This document shows positions 1-8,600 of a DNA stretch of 27,543 nucleotides, piece after piece (within the stretch, counting starts at the first letter, position 1; each line of letters starts with the position of its first letter). The DNA comes from a virus. The notes beneath the pieces were generated by a model, which saw only the letters and a program-made list of their open reading frames with translations, was not told the origin of the DNA and made no database searches. Both the position numbers and the translations under genes were made by a program. The DNA is taken from positions 1 through 27,543 of IMG/VR virus record IMGVR_UViG_3300017786_000102. One strand, written 5' to 3'.

Positions 1-3000
1 CTTCAGTATCTTCTATTATAGCAGTTGCGTAGCCATCAAAATGAGTAGTGCCAGCTGAAGCTTTTTTAATGTGTAACTTAGTAGCTGGAGCAGTTGTTCC
101 AATACCAACACCACCACCGTCATTTCCATGTGCAACAAAAAGTTTAATATTAGGACTACTTAATGCGCCTGTAGTAATACCAATACCATTAGCAGTAGGA
201 CCACCATGTCTAATAATCCCTTCTCCAGAAGCAGAGCTTCCTAATCTTAAACCAGAAATCATACAACCAATACCATTAACTTCTAGTTTATTAGAAGGAG
301 CAGCAGTATTAATACCAACGTTGCCGTCTTTATCTACCAGCATATGAACAGCAGAGTCATTCATAATTCTGAAGTCAGCCCTACCAGTTCCAGCAAATGA
401 CCTTACTAAATCAAAGTAATGGTCTCCATTGGTATCTGAATCTTGGTAAGCAAATATTCTATTATAGTTATCATCAGCATATAATTTAATAGCTTGGTTT
501 GATGTTCTACCAACAGAAAGAGTTCCTGTCCCATCTCCTGTGTAAAATTGTGCATGCTTATTTGAAGCCCATGCATTATCGCCTAAACTATATGTCCAAG
601 TAGCATTTGCACCATCAACTGTAAGACCAGCACCATTTGCGGCCGTTGCATTAGCCGCGCCTTTGGCAACTGTAATATTTAAATCTTCTACATCAAGCGT
701 TGCTGTATTTAATGTTGTCTGTGTTCCATTAACTGTTAGATTACCCGCAACTACAAGACCAGTTGAGTTTAATTGTAACTGCTCTGTTCCAGCAATATCA
801 AATCTTATGATATCTTCATCAGCAGTTTCTTCTACTTGAATTTTTGTATCGCCATCATTATCTTCAATAGATGAACCGCCACCCCCGGATCCACCCCAAA
901 TTAATGAAGTGCCTGTAGTAGGAACTTTAAGAACTTGACCTGCTGAACCAATAGTAGTTGGGAATGTGAATGCACCATTAAATGTAATTGAACCGTCTGA
1001 AGCAATAACAAGCCTTTGAGTTCTATTTGTATAAAACTCCATTCTATTATTGGGATGATTATATGATATTCTACCTGCATCGTTATTATCATTATCACCA
1101 AAAAATAGATTACCGTTATGTGAACTATTTGACATGATAGATATACCATGCGCACCAGTTGTATTACCTACTTGTAAATCGTCTGCATTAGCATCTGAAA
1201 AGTTTGTTGCATTTCCAATATTTACACGGCCTGATGAGTCTATTCTGACTTTCTCACTGCCCTGTCGTTGCCAAATATGAGCATCGTGAGCGTTGTAGTA
1301 AAGTTTAGCACCTGACGTTAAAGCATTTATTTGACCATTATTATTGACATCTTTAAGGCTTACAATACCAACATTAGCAGTACCTGAAAGGTGAAGGTCT
1401 TTGAATTTAGCACCAGGGTCTCCTAAAGTCGTAACCCCGTTTTGGCTAGGATATATTTCATCAAATTGATCTGCAAATATAAGGTTTGTGCCAGAGCTGC
1501 CACCCACACCCATCATTAACTTGCCACTTGAAACAGTACCAATAGTTCCAACTGTTGAGTTGTCTTTTCTGAATAAAAGTATATCACCATCACTAGTTAG
1601 GCGATTTAAAAGTAACACATCTCCACCATCTCTAGTATGAGTTGAAAATCCTGTTGCTCTAAAACTAGAACCTGCGGTATTTGTATAATCTGAAGTAGCT
1701 GTTTGATTTACCAACAGATTACCTGATGAGTCTATTCTCATTCTTTCAGTTCCACTAGGATTAAAATGATAATCAAGAGCATCAAAATCCATTGACTGAT
1801 AAGTTGAAGCATTTCTATCGTAAGCAAATAATATTACTCTATCGTTTGCTGTTTGTGGATTAATTTCTAGTCCTGCACCACCAGCATCTGAAACATGTAA
1901 TTTACCAGCAGGATTAGTAGTACCGATACCAACATTTCCAGTTTCACTAATAACCATTTTTTGAGATGGCGCGCCAGAAGCTTCTGCAGCTGATGTTGTC
2001 CAGAATCTTAATTCGTTACTTCCATCATTGCTACTAGTACGAATGCCTTGAATACCTGACCAGTAAAGGGCGGTATCATTATTACTAGCTGAAGAGTCAA
2101 ACTTAATACCAGCGCCACCACCGGTAGCATTAGTGCCTGTCATTCTATAAAAAATATGCTTGGGTGAAGAAGCCATAGTATTAGATAGTTCTAATAAATG
2201 ACTTGGCGAAGTCGTTCCAATACCAACAGAACCATCAGCGGTAATACGCATTTTCTCAGTATTATTAGTACCAAATAATAAACTACTGTTCGCAATATTG
2301 GTAACCTGCGCGTTGGTCGCACTTAATTGTAAACTACCTACTAGTCTAGCCCAACCTTGAACATGCAGCTTAATGCCATTGGCCGGACTAGCAGTGCCGA
2401 TCCCAACATTAGCAGCAGTATTAATAGTAATTGCTTCAGTTGAAGTTCCATCAGTAGCACCTGTTGTAGCTTCAATAGCGGTCCTTGCATTTCCACTACT
2501 GTCACTTTTAATTTTAAATCCTGATTGCCAATGACTACTATTTCTTGCGCCAGCCTGGATAATAATACCACCATTTTGATTAGCTGAATAGTTAGCACCA
2601 CGAACAACTAATTTTCCATTTGGATCAGTCTCATTTATACCCATATTACCAGAACTGTTTATTCTAACATCTTCACTACCACTTGAAAAGAATCTAACAT
2701 TACCAGAAGAGCCTGGGTATAAAAGTATGTCACCTACGTATACGGTATTCTGCTGTCCAATCTCAATGTTATTATTTGATGCATGACCAATAATTTTTCT
2801 TAGATACGAATTATCATCAGAATATATGTAGTCATTTTTTTGAATTACGAGTCCTGCATCAGTCTGAGTTTCTTGACCAGATGAAAATGAACCACCTTCA
2901 GAAACAATTGCTCCATCTACTTGTAATTTAGCACCTGGCGAATTTGTTCCAATACCCAACCCAGTAGAGTTTAATACCATATCAGCATCAGTACCATTAT

Positions 3001-3415
3001 TAGATGTGGTATCTACCATAAATCTAATTGATGAATTAGCTGCAGCCCCATTGATATCAGCAGATAAAACTAAATGGCCATTGGTATTAGTTATTCTGTT
3101 AGTTGCTACTGAGTCTTGTAATAGTATGCCAACAGTTGTATCGGTTGATTGAAACCTCGCGAGGTAATCTAGAGATGATTTTACATGAAATTGCGCGGTT
3201 GGGGTAGTAGTACCAATACCGACACGACTATTCGCACTATCAATGTGCATGATAGTATTATCGTGTCCAGTAATTATTGTTCCGTCTGATTTTTTAAAGT
3301 AAAGGGCACCGTCGGCAGTGTTGATTGCTAATTCACCTTCATTAAGGTCTGCACCGCCTGGAACGGCATTTGCGACGTTTGAGCGTCTCAAACGTATATC
3401 TGATTTTCTAGCCAA
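1..3415 (-). CDS. Giant tail-fibre-like protein, N-terminal 1138 residues (3' end beyond window)
   Basis: Reading the minus strand from a TTG at 3415 gives an uninterrupted frame to the left edge (1138 codons), so the gene is 3'-truncated by the window. The TTG start is chosen because GGAGAAG lies about 9 bases upstream, an in-frame TAG sits five codons before it, and the next in-frame ATG is some 50 codons on. The product begins MARKSDIRLRRSNV and then has a GELAINTADGALYFKKSDG stretch, a common N-terminus of marine phage fibres. The body holds about eight GIGTxxPxxKLHV-like motifs and one GNLTVNGTQTTLNTATLDVED cassette related to modules in the 499- and 2590-residue fibres. Proteins of this build often end in an S74 chaperone domain; here that end is outside the window. 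It is probably a host-recognition fibre or fibre-like virion protein; the exact position on the virion is unknown. It has its own late-promoter-like box and leader. Confidence 0.85.
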   Translation of the reverse strand, partial: MARKSDIRLRRSNVANAVPGGADLNEGELAINTADGALYFKKSDGTIITGHDNTIMHIDSANSRVGIGTTTPTAQFHVKSSLDYLARFQSTDTTVGILLQDSVATNRITNTNGHLVLSADINGAAANSSIRFMVDTTSNNGTDADMVLNSTGLGIGTNSPGAKLQVDGAIVSEGGSFSSGQETQTDAGLVIQKNDYIYSDDNSYLRKIIGHASNNNIEIGQQNTVYVGDILLYPGSSGNVRFFSSGSEDVRINSSGNMGINETDPNGKLVVRGANYSANQNGGIIIQAGARNSSHWQSGFKIKSDSSGNARTAIEATTGATDGTSTEAITINTAANVGIGTASPANGIKLHVQGWARLVGSLQLSATNAQVTNIANSSLLFGTNNTEKMRITADGSVGIGTTSPSHLLELSNTMASSPKHIFYRMTGTNATGGGAGIKFDSSASNNDTALYWSGIQGIRTSSNDGSNELRFWTTSAAEASGAPSQKMVISETGNVGIGTTNPAGKLHVSDAGGAGLEINPQTANDRVILFAYDRNASTYQSMDFDALDYHFNPSGTERMRIDSSGNLLVNQTATSDYTNTAGSSFRATGFSTHTRDGGDVLLLNRLTSDGDILLFRKDNSTVGTIGTVSSGKLMMGVGGSSGTNLIFADQFDEIYPSQNGVTTLGDPGAKFKDLHLSGTANVGIVSLKDVNNNGQINALTSGAKLYYNAHDAHIWQRQGSEKVRIDSSGRVNIGNATNFSDANADDLQVGNTTGAHGISIMSNSSHNGNLFFGDNDNNDAGRISYNHPNNRMEFYTNRTQRLVIASDGSITFNGAFTFPTTIGSAGQVLKVPTTGTSLIWGGSGGGGSSIEDNDGDTKIQVEETADEDIIRFDIAGTEQLQLNSTGLVVAGNLTVNGTQTTLNTATLDVEDLNITVAKGAANATAANGAGLTVDGANATWTYSLGDNAWASNKHAQFYTGDGTGTLSVGRTSNQAIKLYADDNYNRIFAYQDSDTNGDHYFDLVRSFAGTGRADFRIMNDSAVHMLVDKDGNVGINTAAPSNKLEVNGIGCMISGLRLGSSASGEGIIRHGGPTANGIGITTGALSSPNIKLFVAHGNDGGGVGIGTTAPATKLHIKKASAGTTHFDGYATAIIEDTE

Positions 3416-3421
3416 TTTTGA

Positions 3422-3428
3422 CTTCTCC
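3422..3428 (-). promoter_or_regulatory. Ribosome binding site that fixes the TTG start of the giant fibre
   Basis: GGAGAAG on the minus strand, with 9 bases between GGAG and the TTG at 3415-3413. It is the only purine-rich SD match ahead of this frame and the in-frame TAG at 3430-3428 overlaps it, which rules out a start further upstream. Confidence 0.75.
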
Positions 3429-3436
3429 TATTTCAA

Positions 3437-3486
3437 TCTCTATATAGAGAATTTAATAAATTTATTTACATTCACATATATATGTG
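3437..3486. repeat. Three consecutive perfect palindromes in the fibre leader
   Basis: Three perfect palindromes lie in a row: TCTCTATATAGAGA (3437-3450), AATAAATTTATT (3455-3466) and CACATATATATGTG (3473-3486), separated by 4 and 6 bases. As RNA, the outer two can form 5-bp stems with AUAU loops. They lie between a late-promoter box and the ribosome binding site, so in the predicted mRNA the first begins about 5 bases after the 5' end and the last ends about 9 bases before the SD. The role is unknown: mRNA stabilisation, translation control or protein binding are all possible. Confidence 0.8.
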
Positions 3487-3495
3487 TTATAATAC

Positions 3496-3503
3496 TATTT
3501 ATA
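3496..3503 (-). promoter_or_regulatory. T4-type late promoter box upstream of the giant fibre
   Basis: Exact TATAAATA on the minus strand in the 116-base gap between the 499-residue gene and the TTG-started fibre. With T4 late spacing, transcription would start near 3490 and give a leader of about 75 bases. This match to the T4 late consensus falls in non-coding DNA, which makes chance less likely than for copies inside genes. Confidence 0.65.
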
Positions 3504-3531
3504 ATAGAAGAAAACTTAGATTAACTATAAA

Positions 3532-5031
3532 TTAATAAGTACCACCATCAATAACATCAGAAGATATTGGATTTCCTGAGGCATTGAATTGAATAATATC
3601 GCCTTCTGAGCCAGTTAAGAAGCTAATTGCTGTTCCTGCTGCGTTAGTAACAAATACAGCATTTCCTGTAAATGAGCTTAAACCAGTACCACCGTGTGCT
3701 ACTGCTAAGTCTGTACCTAATACAAGAGAACCAGAAATATCAACATTATCGTTAATATCAATTGTACCACTAAAGGAATCTAATACTAGATTACCAGCTG
3801 TTGTACTAATCTTATTATCAGAGCTTATACCTAAATCTAAAGCTCCAGCATATACACCACCGAATTGAGCATCATGCCATGGTGAAGAAGCATCTTCTCC
3901 GCCACTAAAGTCTTCATCCTTTGTGAATACAAATCTTTCTGTTTGATGGTCAAAACCAAAGAATCCTTCTTTAGTGTTAGTTCCATCACCATACTTGAAT
4001 CTAACTCCTCTATCAGTACCATCGACAGCAGTACCACTATTATCGGCAAGTACAATTACTGGATCATCAAGAGTAATTGTCGTAGATTCTACAGTAGTAG
4101 TTGTACCTTGCACAACTAGGTTACCACCAACTGTTAGTGTGCCAGCAGTACTTACTGTATCTGCAGGATTATTACCAAGAGTTACATTGCCATCTACACT
4201 AAATGCTCCACCAACAGAAGCAGCACCAGTTACTGTTAATGCATCGCCAATTGTTACATCATCTGGAAGTCCAACAGTGAGTGTTACAGTACTTCCTGAT
4301 TTAGCTGCATTTGTTACAATCTCATTTGGAGTTCCAGAAACAGTTAAGTTATCTGTAAGTAAATCAACACCACCAGTTCCAGTATCACCATTAACAGTTA
4401 GAGCTGTTGCTACATCAACTTCACCAGCTGCTGTTAATTGTCCTCTAACGTTTACTGTAAAGGTTGGAATTTTTGTTTGTGATCCATAGTCACCGGCTGT
4501 TACACCAGTGTTTGTAATAGAAACAACTGATTCATTATCACCATCGTCATTGGCAACTGTAATACCAGCTCCACCAGTTACCGCTCCACCAACAGTATCA
4601 TAAATAAATTCTTCTAGAGTATCTGTTCCACCATTGATATAAACGTTATGTAATATTAATTTACCACTGCCATCTGGATCAATTATAATATTACCATTAG
4701 TGTTTGTTGAACTTAAAGTGTTACCATCTAATCTTAAATTATCAACATTTAATCTGTCAATTTTTGAATTAGAATCTGTAATAAGAGCACTAGAAGCTGT
4801 AAGTGTTCCATGTACATGATCTAAAAGATTTGTAAAATACTGACCGCCAATTACATCAACACTAGATGCAATTCCATTTGTTTCTGAACCGGTACCGATA
4901 TATAATCTATCACCGTTATTTGCTTGAGTACCTGCTACATATGAGTATGCAAGTTCGCCCGTCTTAATATTACTAGGGGCATCAGTAGTGGCACCGGTCG
5001 TTAATATTTTGATTCTTGTTAAATTAGCCAC
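3532..5031 (-). CDS. Fibre-like virion protein of 499 residues
   Basis: Starts with GTG, whose G is also the last base of the TAG stop of the upstream 72-residue gene (TAGTG), with AGGAGG 9 bases before it. The sequence is beta-rich and low in charge. An N-terminal KTGELAYSY/DRLYIGTG stretch resembles the GELA N-terminus of the giant fibre. A GVTAGDYGSQTK element and a VVQGTTTTVESTTITLDD cassette both have relatives in the 2590-residue fibre. Near the C-terminus is AHGGTGLSSFTGNAVF, a motif common in fibre ends of marine T4-like phages, and the protein finishes in DGGTY. No S74 chaperone domain is present. It is likely a short fibre or a baseplate-attached appendage. The family role is inferred from motifs and position; the assignment to a T4 counterpart is not possible from sequence alone. 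Confidence 0.8.
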   Translation of the reverse strand: MANLTRIKILTTGATTDAPSNIKTGELAYSYVAGTQANNGDRLYIGTGSETNGIASSVDVIGGQYFTNLLDHVHGTLTASSALITDSNSKIDRLNVDNLRLDGNTLSSTNTNGNIIIDPDGSGKLILHNVYINGGTDTLEEFIYDTVGGAVTGGAGITVANDDGDNESVVSITNTGVTAGDYGSQTKIPTFTVNVRGQLTAAGEVDVATALTVNGDTGTGGVDLLTDNLTVSGTPNEIVTNAAKSGSTVTLTVGLPDDVTIGDALTVTGAASVGGAFSVDGNVTLGNNPADTVSTAGTLTVGGNLVVQGTTTTVESTTITLDDPVIVLADNSGTAVDGTDRGVRFKYGDGTNTKEGFFGFDHQTERFVFTKDEDFSGGEDASSPWHDAQFGGVYAGALDLGISSDNKISTTAGNLVLDSFSGTIDINDNVDISGSLVLGTDLAVAHGGTGLSSFTGNAVFVTNAAGTAISFLTGSEGDIIQFNASGNPISSDVIDGGTY

Positions 5032-5249
5032 TAATATGTGCCTCCTGTTATATTTAGATTCTCGTTAGAGATATCAGTTGTAACTTTAAATTCTCCTCTA
5101 GTACCATCGTAAACAACCATGGCGCCGTCTGATTGACCTGCTGTATTGACATCGACTAAGTCTCCAAGACTTAATTCGCCAGCTTGTATTTTTACAGTTT
5201 TAGCTACAATTCTATCAGATGTAGTTCTAACCTTAGCTTTTATACTCAT
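5031..5249 (-). CDS. Small virion-associated protein of 72 residues
   Basis: ATG overlaps the TAA stop of the 113-residue gene by one base (TAATG), and its own TAG overlaps the GTG of the next gene, so the three are probably translated in sequence. The product opens with a basic strand-forming region, then AGELSLGDLVDVN, VVYDGTRGEFKV and the C-terminal ITGGTY. The AGELSLGDL and DGTRGEF pattern resembles short segments seen in phage fibre proteins. The GGTY ending is shared with the 499-residue neighbour. It may be a small fibre adaptor or a stand-alone piece of a fibre module; I do not recognise a characterised family. Confidence 0.7.
   Translation of the reverse strand: MSIKAKVRTTSDRIVAKTVKIQAGELSLGDLVDVNTAGQSDGAMVVYDGTRGEFKVTTDISNENLNITGGTY
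5041..5046 (-). promoter_or_regulatory. Ribosome binding site for the GTG-started 499-residue gene
   Basis: AGGAGG inside the last codons of the 72-residue gene, 9 bases ahead of the GTG at 5031-5029. This strong SD supports the GTG start and indicates coupled translation. Confidence 0.75.
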
Positions 5250-5590
5250 TAGCTTTCCCTTGTCACTCCAGGTCTAACTTCTAGCAGTCCTTCCAATACT
5301 CGAGTAACTTCTCCATTAGCGGTTTTAGTTATCTCTACATCGTATAGGTATCGACCAGCTTTCATATTATTAGTCGTAGATGCTGATAATCCAATTTTAA
5401 TTGTACCTGCTATAGCATTAGGTATTGAACATGTAAAATCAGTAGCTGTCGATGATGTATATGATTTTCTTATTTGGCCTGCTACAGTATACCCAGCAAG
5501 ATCTAATGCATCGCTGACATTGTCAATAACATCAATTTCAACTGAAAATGTGCTACCCTGATCAACTGTCAAATTAGAATATATCGCCAT
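5249..5590 (-). CDS. Small beta-sandwich virion protein of 113 residues
   Basis: Starts at an ATG 12 bases after the stop of the 2590-residue fibre gene, with AGGAA about 8 bases upstream. The sequence DQGSTFSVEIDV, LDLAGYTVAGQIRKS, KAGRYLYDVEITKT and a C-terminal LEGLLEVRPGVTR follows a pattern of small Ig-like proteins encoded beside tail-fibre genes in many phages. Their molecular role is not established; a structural adaptor in the fibre or baseplate is the likeliest reading. It heads a coupled trio with the 72- and 499-residue genes and has a late-promoter-like box just upstream. I recognise the pattern but cannot assign a gene name. Confidence 0.75.
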   Translation of the reverse strand: MAIYSNLTVDQGSTFSVEIDVIDNVSDALDLAGYTVAGQIRKSYTSSTATDFTCSIPNAIAGTIKIGLSASTTNNMKAGRYLYDVEITKTANGEVTRVLEGLLEVRPGVTRES

Positions 5591-5602
5591 TCTACATTTC
5601 CT

Positions 5603-8600
5603 TTATTTATTTATATCTTTTAGGCTTTCAATCTCAGCTCTAAGTAATTTATTTTCTTCTCTTAGTTCTTTAATTGCTTCAACTAAAAGCGAAGTAACCT
5701 GTGAATATTCAACTGTTTTATATTCTTGATCGTCATTAGCTTTAAATGGTAAACCTTTCTCTTTAACAGCAGACGGTAATACTTTTTCTACATCTTGTGC
5801 TATCAAACCAGCTGAATGTTCGCCATCTTTTTTCCAATCAAAAGTAACACCTTTTAATTGCGATACTTTATCCAAAGCATTATCTACAACTTGAATATTT
5901 TCCTTTAATCTTTCATCAGAAACAGTAGTTGAGAATGCAATTACATCCCCGTCAACATGAAGATCACCATCATCTTCAAGTCTCATTTCTTCAGCATTTG
6001 CAGTATAGAACCTTAGTCCATGAGAAGCATCAGCGAAAATATAATCATGAGTATTACCACCAATGTAAATATCTTCATTTGAATATTGTGACCTTCGGTC
6101 ATTATGTAATTTTATTGTAGCGGTATTATTACTACCTGAAACATCAAAGCCTTTCCAAAAATTCAATGCAAAAGTATCTGTTTTTGTGTCTGCGGCACCG
6201 GCTACTTGATTTACTGGTGATTGAGTAGCTGAATCATACTCATTAACATTAAAATATGCATATGCGTTTTGGTTAACTTCAGCAGTTGTTGCAATACTAA
6301 ATGTTTCTGTTCCAGGTGTTAATGTAATATTCGTTCCGGCAGTAATACCAACATCGTGCGAAGTTCCATTAGACATGCTATGACGTAAGATCATATTAGC
6401 GCCATTATCAACAGTAGACACATCATTTAAGAATTTATCAGTATTTGGATTAGACGGCATTGTAATAGTTTTTGTATTAACGCCTGTCACGTGACCAGTA
6501 GCATTTGTTGTAACACCATCAACTATAGTAAAGCTTCCACCAAATGAAGTTGTTGCTGAGCCATTTGTAGTATTAGTTCTGGTTGTTCTCTTATGTGAGA
6601 ATTTTAAATCATAAGGATCAGCGTCTGAACCAGTTGATGTATCACTCCAATTAATATTAATATAATTATCACCACTAGCGTTGATAGCATCTTCACCTTC
6701 TACAAACTTCCATTCTTTACCTTGGCTAATTGTAACTTCATGACCATCTCCGTCTTCAACTTGGAATGTTGTTAACTGATTCGTATTACTATCTGACCAT
6801 GGCACGTTAACAACTAAGTCGCCATCACTATCTGGCATTACAGCGTATGTTCTATTTGCTGTGGTTGAAATACCTTGAGCAGTTACATTTCTTAGTGTAT
6901 CACTAATAAGATTAGCTTTTAATGTTTGTACATGATCTCCAGAATTAGTAGTAACTGATCCAACTAAACCAACACCAGCAGTAATAGCAACTTTTGTAAT
7001 ATCACCAACGTTTGATGTCCAACCTTGATCGTTATTAAAGTCGCTTAATGTAATTGTGCTAATTTTCTTTTTCTTCTGTACACCATTATCTAGGATTGGT
7101 AAAAAGTCTTGTGTACCCACGATTGCGGTAGCATCACCCATATTGGTGAGTTCATTCAGATCTACATTGATTGTAATATCAGTTTCAGTTGCTTTATCAG
7201 CAGTAAAATCACCACCTGTAATTGTTAGATCAATCAATGAACCTTCATTAATGTCTAATGTACCATTATTTGGTACTGCGCCAGCAGGCATTGTAAACTG
7301 AGTCGTATTGACACCAGTGATATGACCTTGAGCATTAGATGAAACACCAGTTATTGCAGAAAAAGTACCTTGATAAGCTAGAGTAGCTGTGCCCACACCA
7401 GGATCATTTCTTCCCACATCAGAATGTTTAACCTGTAGTGTATGATTTTCACCAGCAACAGTAGTTACATAATCAGTCGAAATTGCAGTTCCGCCCCTAA
7501 TACCTAGAGTTTCATTTTTAGTAATAGTGGCCTGACCATTATCATCAACTTCTACTTTAAATGTTGTTTTATCAGCATCGTCATCAGCTCTTGAGAAGTT
7601 TCTGATTGTTAATGCTGTATCGCCTTCAGCGTATTGCCATCTATTATCAGATTCATTCCACTTAATATAAGCATTTACATATGAACCTCTTTCAACTTCA
7701 ACAAATGAATCTTGAGTTGGAGTTGAGTTTGGCTGATCGCTATTAAGAATAATTTTGTTATCAGATATTTTTAATGTTTCTTGGTTAACTGTTGTTTGTG
7801 TACCTTGTACTTCAAAATTACCTCTAACAACGATATTATTTGTTGCGCTTGTATTACCTATATAGACTGTTCCATCAACTTGAGCCAATCTTGCTTCTAA
7901 GTTTGCCTTATTAACATTAACGTCAGTATTAGTGTCAGCGCCATGAATATTAAATTGTCCAGCATTTGTATACGAAACAGTAACTGTACCAGAATCGGTA
8001 ATTCTTACATCATCATTTACACCATCATTAAGTCTAAGAATCACATCGTCTGCATCAACTCCCGAGTTTACAGCTTGAAACGTTGCAGTTCTTTGCGAAG
8101 TGAGGAATCCATGATTGCTATCAAGATTGACAGTAACAGTATTTCCGCTTCTTACTGTATTAATTTTATTACCACCAGCAATATCTACAGTCTCATTTGA
8201 ATCAATTTGTGCAGTGCCACCAGAATCAGCTGTTAAATGCCAATTGTCATAGTTATCATATCTATTATCGAAGTCATCAGCGGTAATAGCAGTAATATGT
8301 CCTCTAGAATCAACTGTTACTGATTTAATATACTTACCATCTTCTACGCCTGATTGTCCATAGTCACCAGCAGTAACACCTGAAACTGGGTGACCAAAGC
8401 TAACTTTATTATTTGATGCAGCAGCAAACGATGTTGTTAAGAATCCATCATCACCAAAGTTAACAACGCCATTAACATTTATATCAGCCTTTTTAGTACC
8501 TTCAACATAAAGATCCCAGCCATCATATCCAAGATTAGAAAGAGTTAATTGCCTTTTTGCAAATGTACCATTAGCATCAACGACATGACCTAGTGTATCT

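Noticed and set aside
48-347. Open frame of 99 codons on the + strand near the left edge
   Set aside because: Antisense to the giant fibre frame, proline- and isoleucine-rich complement of GIGTxxP repeats; no sign of being a gene.
1-3415. Possible diversity-generating retroelement acting on a fibre gene
   Set aside because: I found no template/variable repeat pair with adenine-specific differences and no reverse transcriptase in the window.
3416-3531. Rho-independent terminator after the 499-residue gene
   Set aside because: The hairpins there are AT-only or nearly so, have no following U-tract in the right place, and lie downstream of a promoter box; no convincing terminator was seen anywhere in the window.
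3974-4489. Long open frame of 171 codons on the + strand
   Set aside because: It lies fully antisense to the 499-residue fibre gene, is low-complexity (Val, Pro, Ser, Thr rich) as expected from the complement of repetitive Thr/Gly/Asn codons, and has no credible SD.
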